Positions 1 through 8,616 of a stretch of 64,000 bases of DNA are shown piece by piece. The notes beneath the pieces were generated by a model. It was not told the origin of the DNA and did not search any database. It worked only from the letters and a program-made list of their open reading frames with translations. The stretch is from Chaetoceros tenuissimus (Eukaryota; Bacillariophyta; Thalassiosirophyceae; Chaetocerotales; Chaetocerotaceae). Each line of letters begins with the position of its first letter. The first letter of the stretch is position 1. A program made the translations under genes and the position numbers. Where the stretch lies: assembly GCA_021927905.1 (NCBI GenBank), contig BLLK01000045.1, forward strand, positions 3,100,001-3,164,000, written 5' to 3'.

Positions 1-367
1 GATATAATACTGGGAATAAATCTTCACTAATTTCCTCCGACTGCAATTCAATATTCATTTGATTTATTCGTTCTATAAATTCTGCATGATTTGGATAAAC
101 AAGTCCACTCTGAATAGTCTGAGTCAAGTTCTTCCCTACGTATCGTTTTGACTTTGACGTATTCCAAAGTACTCGCAATTTCTCTTGGCATATTTCTTTC
201 AAATAAAGTTTCACAACAGGAGCAGATAACTCCTCGTGTATAGTGCTGCTACAGGAAGAGGTCGATGATCCCTCTACAATAATGGGTGAAACTTGAATCA
301 GCGAAATTGGAATCTGACTTGAATTCCCATCGGAAATTATAGGGATTCTATGTTGCGGCGGCTGCAT
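1..367 (-). CDS. Partial hypothetical protein (N-terminal 122 codons)
   Basis: An open frame starts at an ATG (365-367, minus strand) and stays open to the left edge of the window. It encodes about 122 residues. The first ~45 are polar and Ser/Ile-rich and probably disordered. A more structured, charged part follows, including KLYLKEICQEKLRVLW and a RYVGKNLTQTIQ stretch. I recognise no domain. The gene is divergent from the gene starting at 733. The lack of stops over 366 nt supports coding, but the product cannot be named and the gene continues outside the window. Confidence 0.55.
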   Translation of the reverse strand, partial: MQPPQHRIPIISDGNSSQIPISLIQVSPIIVEGSSTSSCSSTIHEELSAPVVKLYLKEICQEKLRVLWNTSKSKRYVGKNLTQTIQSGLVYPNHAEFIERINQMNIELQSEEISEDLFPVLY

Positions 368-732
368 AGTTCAATATATGGAGATTCATACAGGTGAGAC
401 CTTTTAGTAATGGTTTTGTATATTTGTTATCAAATGAAATTCACTTCTTTTGTAGATGGTGATCATCTTCTGATCATCTAATCTGTGGTTTTGTGTGATG
501 TACCCACTATGGTCTGTCAGTCGTCCACTTTCCGTTATCTTATTGTGTACGTACTTGTAATACTAAAAGAATATTTCTCGCCAAAAAACTCGAAACACAC
601 ACAGAAAAATTTACTTTTTTGACGATGAGATGTCTTCATTATGAATATCCAAGGAACATCTTCATCTACATACTCGTAATCCCTTCTATTATTACTTCAC
701 AGCAGAAAATATATATATAGACCTCACTCATA
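368..732. other. Divergent intergenic region
   Basis: This 365-bp AT-rich gap separates two divergent genes and presumably holds both promoters. A run of alternating TA lies at about 710-719, only 13 nt before the ATG at 733, too close to act as a conventional TATA box for that start. I see no other structure. Confidence 0.4.
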
Positions 733-3004
733 ATGTCAAACCCTCGTCTGATCGCAGAAGACATTGCTCGAGACTTTGAAGAGAAAAGGAACAAGCATCT
801 CCCACATGCAAAAAACGTGAGAAAATTCCTTCGTCGACCAGTGTTGGCAGTTACACGAAGAATTCTTTTACCGAGATATAACTACGATGAAGATTTTCCA
901 TCCGATAATGTCATTGGCAATGAAGGGTTTGGGTCCAAAGGTGTCGATCCTACCATTCAGAAAAAGAGAGAAGGCTTGGACTGGCGTGATTATCTGACTA
1001 CAGATTTGAGTAAGAAACGTTCACAGGTAGGTAGCAAATAGCTCTATTAGTTTCACAATGCAATTGATGCAGACACATCTTCATCATCATCTATTTTTTC
1101 ACTCCTAATGTGTATCTTATTTGTATTCAAAGGATATTGAAACTGATTTGAGCTTCAGTGAGACGGAAACTGATGTAGAGGAAGAAAAGAAAAACATGAA
1201 AGAGAAGCCAGTCATTCAGGAGAAGTATGTCAAACTCAGTCGAAGATCTTTGGCTCGTATGGAGGCTTTCTTGGCATCATGTGCTTATGCACTTCCAAAT
1301 GATGCGGTTTCATCTACAGTAAGGAAAAAGGATCCTATTCAATCTGTTGTACCGACATTGCAGTCTTTGGCAATTAGATTGGGTAAAAAGAAACAACAAG
1401 AAACTGTCAAAGATGGGAAGCAGGATAAACCAAAGAATGTGGCTATTCGTACATATCCACAGATTAATATCAATGACTTGATAGTTAGACTTGAAATTTA
1501 CATTCGGACTCTTCGTCGCGTTTATGGAACCAAGCAGTCAAAAGATGCAGAGAAGGACAAAGTTACCATGAATGAATGTGTGGTTCATCTAGAACCACCA
1601 CGTGCTATGAAAACTCGAATGTTGATTGTCATTCACAGTCTCATTTCTACTTGTGGTTCGGTGGGCTCTATGCATCAAATTTTGACAAATCTTCTTGTTG
1701 AATTCACACGTGAGCAACTTGCTGTAGAATTACTCAGTGAAGACTTGCATATTAAGATCCGAAAAGTTTGTCAGGACTATGAACACAAAACTTCATTTGC
1801 TTCTCTTGCATTCCTTTCCACACCTGAAGATAGTGCAGAAACGCAATTGGCACCTTTGTTGTTGAAATACGTGGAATATCTACAAACTGAACGAAAGAAA
1901 ATCGTATGGGAGTGTCGTTTGGAGAGTACTCTTGCCAGAATTTTGGACCCGAATATGCGAAGAATCTTCAAGACTGTCGAGTTTCGATCAATTGGCCATT
2001 TGCTGGATGTCTGTCACGAATATCAAAATTCCCTGGATAATGTTGTGATTCCAGCAAGAGATTCATTCTTTCCAGATTTATCTGATGATGTGACAAAGGA
2101 TATATCAGATACAAATCAAAGTATCATAGATCTATGCAACAACACAAAGGCAGTCAAGCAAGCTTTGAGAGATTTGAGAAGAGAGACAATCATTGTCAAT
2201 GGTCAAATCTTGCCCCCAGTGCACAGTCTGAAGGAACTTATATCTCTATTGAGAGAGCGTCTCAATTCAAGACCAATGAAGCTGAAAGAGAAAAAGATTG
2301 GTCGGATGCGTAGTTTAGGGTCCAAAGGGTCAAAAGGTAGCGGTGATGATGACGAAAGCTCTCCAAGCAATAGTGAAGATGTTACAAGTAGCAGTGACTT
2401 GGATTTCTTGTCCTCTGGATGTGAGGGAGACGAAGAAACTGATGCTCCAGTTCCAAAGAGAAAGAACTCTGATGGTAGTAATGAAGTCAAAAATATCTCA
2501 ACCCCGAGAAGAAGACAATTCAACGTCGATGCAATTGATATTTTGACTAGACGTTTGCTTCTTGCGGCGTCTAGAACCCGTGGAGGAGGTGATGCATTTT
2601 TCATTGTACAAGATCTTTTCGGAGGAGAAGGACTTCAAGTAGTTCCATCAAGATCAAATAGTCATGGACCTTATGCATCTGGCAATATTTTTGCAAGCAT
2701 CGAATTGACTGTGAGATTGGCTTCAATAACTATCAAATGCCATAGCAAGTTCGATGTATACCCTGAAAATATGGAGGGATGCGAACCGTTGATTGAACTT
2801 CACACAACTACTGCAGAAACAATTGAGCTACAGGAAATTCGAGTTGATGATTCAGGTCTCGAGATTGAAGTACCATCCACGAACCAAAGTGATGTAACCA
2901 AAGTGATGTTGAAAGAAAAATCAGGGGATAACACAGGTCGTCGTGTCGTTTCTATCAAACCTGCAAAATACGAGCAAGTTGATAATTTGCATACTCCAAG
3001 CTAA
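733..3004 (+). CDS. Hypothetical protein, two exons
   Basis: Exon 1 is 733-1026 (98 codons). A GTAGGT donor at 1027 and a TTCAAAG acceptor ending at 1132 define a 106-nt phase-0 intron, and exon 2 is 1133-3004. The product is about 721 aa. It has a basic N-terminus with an FLRRP..AVTRRILLPRYNY segment, a helical middle part and an acidic Ser/Asp/Glu-rich low-complexity region (about residues 470-530). A compact C-terminal domain contains AFFIVQDLFGGEGLQVVPS and predicted beta strands. I do not recognise the family. The pattern of conserved-looking blocks separated by acidic linkers suggests a diatom-lineage protein, possibly intracellular because no signal peptide is visible. The splice junction restores one frame exactly, so the two-exon model is firm even though the function is unknown. 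Confidence 0.85.
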
Positions 3005-3397
3005 TTTTAAGTTTGTGGAGAATTTTTTATAGATAACTAATACGTAATAAGCCAGGGAAGGTTTTTTTGAAACTCTTCGAAAAATAACATTTTAAGGTGT
3101 TTTTAGCGTGGCAATTTGAATTTGAATACATTGAACATTGCCCCTTCGCTTTTGATGGTCTCATCAAGGTCTCAAGACCCATCTAGTTCATCTACGTAGA
3201 GGGTGAAAAGACTTTCCCAGAAATAAAAATATATTATTAGACAATGACGTACCACATTTACGTGCACCCAGTGCAACAACGTGCAAACAAAATCATCATC
3301 AAAAACACATTGAAAATTGAAAGTGTTACCTTACTGATGACTTGACTAGTCTCATCATCATCTACTAAAGCCTCCCTCCCCATAGTTTATTTCACTA
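3005..3397. other. Tandem intergenic region
   Basis: A 393-bp AT-rich spacer between two plus-strand genes. It holds the 3' end of the upstream transcript and the promoter of the next gene. One TGACGT half-site occurs at 3245-3250, about 150 nt before the next ATG. Nothing else stands out. Confidence 0.35.
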
Positions 3398-4465
3398 ATG
3401 TCTACCAAAGCTGCGTCACTGAAAGCTCGAAATTGGAAGCGTAAACAAAACTCTTTGCGTTTCATTCAGTTATCAATTGTCGTTTTTCTAGCTTGTGTCA
3501 GTTTCATATATTGCGCTTTCTTCTATTCCTTTATAATTGACGTTGAGAAACCAAGCGAGTCCCACAGTATAAGCAGTCAAAAAGATACTATATCAATCTC
3601 ACTTAAGCTTTCGCATAAAGACAAAACATATCAAACGTCATTGAAATTGCCAAATGAAGACGCCTTTACACAAACATTGAAGCAATGCACTGAAAAATCT
3701 TGCAAAAGATTTAATCCAGACGAGACTAGACCAAACTTGAAGCGAGTGGCATATATCCATACAGGAACAAAGGCTTCGACAGAACTATTCAACATCGTGA
3801 AAGAAGCATTTCGTCAAGTAGACGTTGAGAAGAATATAGATCTTATCAAGACTAGTCATGTACCTGCCTTGGGCTATGGTAAAAGCCATGGCTGGACCCA
3901 AATCATTAGAGTGATGCACTCGCCCTTGCTTTTGGAAACACTTGAAACTATGGAATTTCACAAGGGGCAGAAACTACAACTACAACAAGCGACAGATTTA
4001 TCCATTTCAACACAGGGTATGAGACAAATTGTTCGACATCATTGTAGATTGAGTCAAGTAGCCGCACATACTGCATTGTATAATATTGATTTGACATCGG
4101 GTGATATTTCTACAAGAGTCATGCATGTGATTGAAGAAATACTGGGTAGTGATTTGAAATCAAGTGGACTGAACTCGTTCCTCGAAAAGTCTATGCCAAA
4201 CATTACAAAAATGAACGCACAGTATAGTGTCAATGCTGAGTACATGGATGCATTCACGAGCACACTTCAAGATGAATTAGACTCTACGAATGGGTTGAAA
4301 AAGTGGCCTTGTAGAAGTTTTTGGGATATTAATGAAATAACTCAAGACGCAAAGAATCTTGCACAAGAATTTGTACCTGAATGCAATGCAGACTTTGTAA
4401 AGTGTACCGTTCAATTTGATGTCTGTGAAATGAATGGTGGTGCGAAAAAGTGCAAGAAAAAGTAA
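3398..4465 (+). CDS. Type II membrane protein of unknown function
   Basis: A single-exon, 355-aa protein. A short basic N-terminus (KARNWKRKQN) is followed by one hydrophobic segment at about residues 24-46, giving a probable signal anchor with the rest in the lumen or outside the cell. The lumenal part contains RVAYIHTGTKASTELFNIVKEAF, which recalls the first strand and loop of glycosyl- or sulfotransferase-like folds but lacks a convincing PAPS loop. The C-terminal third is cysteine-containing (CRSFWD, PECNADFVKC, CEMNGGAKKCKKK). It lies tail to tail with the sulfotransferase-like gene at 4566. The start is the first ATG before the membrane anchor. I infer a Golgi/secretory membrane protein and leave the activity open. 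Confidence 0.8.
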   Translation: MSTKAASLKARNWKRKQNSLRFIQLSIVVFLACVSFIYCAFFYSFIIDVEKPSESHSISSQKDTISISLKLSHKDKTYQTSLKLPNEDAFTQTLKQCTEKSCKRFNPDETRPNLKRVAYIHTGTKASTELFNIVKEAFRQVDVEKNIDLIKTSHVPALGYGKSHGWTQIIRVMHSPLLLETLETMEFHKGQKLQLQQATDLSISTQGMRQIVRHHCRLSQVAAHTALYNIDLTSGDISTRVMHVIEEILGSDLKSSGLNSFLEKSMPNITKMNAQYSVNAEYMDAFTSTLQDELDSTNGLKKWPCRSFWDINEITQDAKNLAQEFVPECNADFVKCTVQFDVCEMNGGAKKCKKK

Positions 4466-4565
4466 TAGATCTAAAAAAGTGATTTGCAATATTTTGATAG
4501 TCGCGAATCATTATATTACAGATAAGTTATTACATACAAAACTTGCAATGACATGTTTTCCCGAT

Positions 4566-5883
4566 CTATTGTAGTATCTGCCGTATTTGTCTCACAGTTT
4601 GCTGACGAAGTTTTGAAACGGAGCCATTATAAGATGTTGTGTTTGAGCAAGAATGCATTATCTCTTCAATATCATGTGGATACAGTACTTGGATATAATT
4701 GCTTGTCAAAACATGTTTGAAATGGCAATCATAACTTTCAATGACTTTGTCGATGGAAGCTATTTGAGCGTCAGTGACATTCAAGTTATCTTTGGAATGC
4801 TTCTTAACATTGGTTATCATTGGACTGATTGATACCTCCGGCTTTTTCTCTGCATTACATTTGGCATCGAGCACATCGCAAGCTATGACATTGCTAATGT
4901 CATATTCATGATGTTTCACCCCACTGAGGTCAACGAGGACTGTATTGATCTTTCTATGTGCAAATCTTTCAGCTAATAACAACGAATCAAGAGTTTTCAA
5001 TGCACCATCAAATACAGTAGAACTATCCATCGAAGTCAAAAAATTGTAAAAGCTCATTTTTTGCATGCAGCATTGATGCCAAGCTGATATCAAATGACTG
5101 ACTCTTGGTGGTCGATACATAACAACAGCTGTAGTAGAAGAGAATTCCTTGGATTCATTGTCCTTTTCATTAGTAGGAAGAAAATCAAGTAAAGCATCCA
5201 GTAGGTGATACCCGTCTTCTTCATTACTTGAAGCAATGAAATCCATAGCCTCACTTGCGAGAACTAGACTTTGTCCCTGTTTCCATTTCTTCTCCATTTC
5301 ATTCTTGTATAAATTGATGATTTCTTCTCTAGTATAAAATGCATTCAAGCATCTTGTCTTTGGATCTTGTCTATGGACACCTCTAAGTGCTTCGAGCAGA
5401 GGGTAGAAAATTTTGTATTGAAGGTACGGTGGAAAGTTACAATTCATTTCAAAGTATTTTTCTTCTATACTTGGAAAAGCCCATTCTTCTTGCAGCGCTT
5501 GATCCATTCCCTTGATAGAGCCAGTTGTACATATTCATTTGAATGGATGAGCTGGATGTTTTGTGTGGGCCTGCAAGTAAAACAATTCGTTGTTCATGTG
5601 TTGTCGTAACAATGTTTGGTTCCAGTTCAGTTTGTGTTATATCAGTCGCACCTCTAATATGTACTCTATCAATCTTTTCTACCATAGATGGAAGGACATA
5701 GATCGTCAAGGACAGAGCCAATATGACCAAGATGATCTTTCTCAGACTGACTGAAATTATATGTTCAAGCTTTTTCTCCTGAATTTGGCAATTTGCACCT
5801 CCAGAAGCTACAACAACTAATGAATCTAGCTCGCCATCTACCTTCGTTGTATCCTTGGAATTTTGCAAAGTCATTTCTTGCAT
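4566..5883 (-). pseudogene. Sulfotransferase-like type II membrane protein with one frameshift
   Basis: Minus-strand reading starts at the ATG at 5883. It encodes a cytosolic N-terminus, a membrane anchor at about residues 48-68 and the P-loop RIVLLAGPHKTSSSSIQ. That loop resembles the 5'-phosphosulfate-binding loop (PHKTGSSSIQ type) of sulfotransferase-like proteins common in diatoms. The frame is then lost near 5508-5512. The rest of the protein (EEWAFPSIEEKYFEMNC onward, ~310 aa, ending at 4566) lies in the +1 frame. Skipping one base in the GGG run joins the frames with no loss of sequence. There is no GT..AG pair that would make an intron here. The lesion could be a real inactivating indel, a sequencing or assembly error in a short G run, or less likely a programmed shift. 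The gene converges on the unknown gene ending at 4465. Confidence 0.7.
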
Positions 5884-6011
5884 CTTTACTAGCTTTTAAT
5901 GTATGTATTATGTATTTCTCTATTGAACTGACTAATGATGGAAATGGAAAGATGATGGAAATTAATCGCCAAAATAATATCGCCAAGAAAAATAGGCCTT
6001 TTATCTTAGCT

Positions 6012-6160
6012 GGGACTAAATAACGATAAATTAACCGTAACAAGAGGTTTCACAATACGAAAGTAAAACAACTTCCAAAATACGAGTACGTAAGCAAGGG
6101 ACATAAGGTACGACTAGGTACCACCTTTCACCTAAATATTTACAAGAAATTCGATTTCTG
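6012..6160. repeat. ~150-bp direct repeat, left copy
   Basis: This stretch (starting GGGACTAAATAACGATAAAT) matches 7385-7520 in the same orientation. The first ~47 positions are about 85% identical by eye. Similarity continues, with gaps, through a CACCTTTCACCT-like motif to a GATTCGATTT motif. The two copies flank the interrupted gene at 6202-7210. The left copy lies 130-280 nt upstream of the start of the minus-strand gene at 5883. Confidence 0.65.
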
Positions 6161-6201
6161 ATTGTCAAGAAAGATTTTCTTAGTAGGTACACTCTCGCAC
6201 T

Positions 6202-7210
6202 TTACATCGCTACAGCACTGGCGAGTGGAAGAGCAGCTCCTACTGAAATTTGACTGAATGCAATGGTGAGAACCAGAAGATTTTTTGCTTTTCGCATCAT
6301 TTTTGTCTTCGCATCAGGTACCTCAAGTTCTAGATTATCAACAATATCTTTCTTCAATTGTACAAGTATTCCGCATGGATTCAGTAAGCAATTGGCGTAG
6401 GCAGTGAAGTTACTGACTGTGATTGCTATTTCAAGGGAACTCTTGTATGCTTCTTTTTCTTCAATTTCTACTCCTGAGACCATGATACCCTGCACCGCAC
6501 GAAGCTTCTCAAACAGACCAATGCTGGCTTGAAAGAAATGATTCCATGCTTCATATGTGACACCATTGCAACATAATATTTCGGTTATGATTTAGTTAAG
6601 GGGGCACACTGCTTAATGTTTAGTTGAGGGGGCACACCCGCGCAGGCCGTAGGCCGAGCATGTGCGCCGCAGGCACAGCACCGCCGGGGCCATTTCCAGC
6701 TTAAAAGGGTAAGGCCAGAGTTAGGCAAAACGAATATCGCATCAAAAATGGTTAGGGAAAGGAGGGGATTCGTTTTAATCTAATTAAATAGTGAAAATTG
6801 GTGTAATGTTTAGTTGAGGGGGCACACTTTTTTCACCGTATATATATAGTACAAAAAAAAGTGTGCCCCCTCAACTAAAGTTAAACCAATATTTCTGGCA
6901 TATGCTCTTCATCAAAGTTTGTGTTTACCCCTTCGTGTATCCTACCTTGAAGTGTGCCGTATCGACTTGTGATGATCATGTGTTTGCTTTCTTCCATTGC
7001 AATTTCGTGAGCCTTTCGTGCATCCTCTTCTGATTTACGATGCTTTTCAAAGGCGATTACGTTTCTTACTTGTTCACATGCTGCAGATATGACTTCATCA
7101 TCATTAGGAGGTGACTCTGCTGACGAAGATATGAGGATTTGCTGGAGAGCATCAGTGGCCTGCTTCCAAGTGCAACCGGTAATCTCTATAATTGTTTTCT
7201 CTTTATTCAT
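6202..7210 (-). pseudogene. Small unknown gene split by a MITE insertion
   Basis: On the minus strand an ATG at 7210 opens a frame of about 107 codons down to the target-site duplication at 6888-6895. The frame then ends in a TAA supplied by the inserted element, giving a 109-residue product. Beyond the element, 6574-6202 is open in the frame that would follow directly if the element and one copy of its target duplication were absent. The ancestral protein would be about 235 aa. The N-terminus (IIEITGCTWKQATDALQQI) has the hydrophobic/TG/A..AL spacing of a UBA-like three-helix domain. The C-terminal part is helical and ends in a hydrophobic segment (LLVLTIAFSQISVGAALPLA). No further stops or shifts are visible in either half, so the disruption looks recent. 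Function unknown. Confidence 0.7.
6583..6887. mobile_element. 305-bp MITE with 8-bp target duplication
   Basis: The ends are imperfect ~27-bp inverted repeats: GGTTATGATTTAGTTAAGGG at the left, and on the other strand GGTTTAACTTTAGTTGAGGG at the right, each followed by GGCACAC. They are flanked by a perfect 8-bp direct repeat AATATTTC (6575-6582 and 6888-6895). Two further copies of TTTAGTTGAGGGGGCACAC lie inside at 6619-6637 and 6809-6827. The second forms a perfect ~25-bp hairpin with the right end. A GC-rich block (6637-6700), very unlike its surroundings, contains GGCCGTAGGCC. There is no coding capacity. An 8-bp duplication fits hAT, P or Merlin families; the terminal bases do not decide between them. 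Confidence 0.85.
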
Positions 7211-7567
7211 GACGAACTCTTAAAACGTTGAACTGAGCGATTTATAACCTTCGGTTGTAACAAAATCTCTTTATAATATCTTGCGTGTTTTACTTTTAAT
7301 CTAGAGAACAAATTAGAATATGAATATATTTTGAAGATGTCTCTGGAGAAGATGCAAAAGATGCAAAAGATTCAGTAGGAAGATGGGACTGTATAACGAT
7401 ATATTAACCGTAACTAGCGTCTTCACAATACTTAGAATAGAAATACTCACAAAATAAGCAAGGGTACTCGTAGGTGCCACCTTGCACCTTCCATGTTACG
7501 AGTAGATTCGATTTATAAAAATCAACCCTTTTATTTTACAACAACAACACAAATAAGATAAACTACC
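7211..7567. other. Divergent promoter region containing the right direct repeat
   Basis: The 357-bp gap lies between the start of the split gene and the AIG1-like gene. It contains the right copy (7385-7520) of the ~150-bp direct repeat. A tandem AAGATGCAAAAGATGC motif lies just before it. Confidence 0.4.
7385..7520. repeat. ~150-bp direct repeat, right copy
   Basis: This is the partner of 6012-6160, in the same orientation. It begins GGGACTGTATAACGATATAT and includes TTAACCGTAAC, TTCACAATAC, AAGCAAGGG and GCCACCTTGCACCT. It lies 50-180 nt upstream of the ATG at 7568 and so overlaps the likely promoter of that gene. Confidence 0.65.
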
Positions 7568-8521
7568 ATGAATCCAGATCCGTCAGCACCACCTCAGCAA
7601 TCAAAGCTGCTGTGTCTTACAATCTTTTTACTCTGTGTAGCCTCTATACCTCAGGCTCTCTCCACCATTGATCAAGATGCAACCATTGCAACACTGACTA
7701 CTCCCCTCTTTCCAGAATACATTTCTAGATCAGCACTGGGATGGATCAGAGTTGCGTTCGCAGGCTTCATTTTCTCAGTGACTGGATATAAATTCAATGA
7801 AGGATACGAACAGATTACGCCAAATTATCTAAAGAGCTCGAAACTCAAACGAGGAGTCAAGATTGACGTCAGTGGAATCAACAACCTCTTTATGTTTACA
7901 TCAATCTCTTGGAATTTATTAGGAATCAGTTTTGCAATCAATGGACTGTTGACTCTCTTTGTAGATGATTATCAAGATGAAATGAATTTGGAAGAGTTGC
8001 CGTACATCAAGACGATTCTACGCACCGCCTTTTTCATTTTTGAAACGGTTGCGCCATTGACTTTATTGGTGTCGGTCGTTGTTACATATTCTTTATGGCC
8101 AAATGCATTAAAGGCGAAAAATCCAAATACTACAAATTTCAAGAAACCGACTGTATTATTGCAGCATAATGCAAATGCACTCATGACTTTATTGGAAGTG
8201 GGACTGTTGGGAGGAATACCAATTCGATTCTCGGATATGGCACTGGCTCCTCTGTTTGGATTATTTTATATTTTCTTTTCATGGTCCATGAGATTTAGTT
8301 GGACTCCGTGTAAATCACCTCAATTTGTTTACTTCTTTTTGGATACCACCACTGGAAAGACTTCTACCATTGCTCTTTTGGCCTTGGTTTTAGTCTTAAC
8401 TTTTTTCTATAATTTGCTCGTTCTAATTGATGACTTATTGCTTGCTTTGGGAGGAGGGATAGTGACTCATGCCATGGTTGTTTCCATGATTTCCTACATG
8501 GTATTCAAGTTTCGAGATTAG
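7568..8521 (+). CDS. Multi-pass membrane protein, AIG1/FAR-17a-like
   Basis: A single exon of 317 aa. A signal-like hydrophobic segment (about residues 14-32) is followed by about six membrane segments. The middle holds LLQHNANALMTLLEVGLLGG, then RFSDMALAPLFGLFYIFFSW and PQFVYFFLDTTTG. This order (conserved His before a long helix, LFGL.Y..FSW, then P..YFF.D) resembles the AIG1/androgen-dependent TFPI-regulating protein family. Members of that family are threonine/histidine hydrolases of branched fatty-acid esters. The match is by pattern only and the catalytic Thr is not pinned down. Other multi-pass membrane families are possible. It converges on the SWI/SNF gene with 95 bp between stop codons. 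Confidence 0.75.
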   Translation: MNPDPSAPPQQSKLLCLTIFLLCVASIPQALSTIDQDATIATLTTPLFPEYISRSALGWIRVAFAGFIFSVTGYKFNEGYEQITPNYLKSSKLKRGVKIDVSGINNLFMFTSISWNLLGISFAINGLLTLFVDDYQDEMNLEELPYIKTILRTAFFIFETVAPLTLLVSVVVTYSLWPNALKAKNPNTTNFKKPTVLLQHNANALMTLLEVGLLGGIPIRFSDMALAPLFGLFYIFFSWSMRFSWTPCKSPQFVYFFLDTTTGKTSTIALLALVLVLTFFYNLLVLIDDLLLALGGGIVTHAMVVSMISYMVFKFRD

Positions 8522-8616
8522 ACTTGATACTTTCTAGATAGAGGGTAATAGTTTCAAATTATAACCATATATTTTTCATCGTCTATAGCCTTATTCTACA
8601 ATTTACAGAAACAATC

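Noticed and set aside
5449-5883. An intron as the cause of the frame change at ~5510
   Set aside because: No GT..AG pair fits between the two frames, and skipping one base joins them without loss.
6012-7520. Direct repeats as LTRs of a retroelement
   Set aside because: No gag/pol-type coding sequence, primer site or TG..CA ends; the enclosed sequence is a small host-like gene with a MITE.
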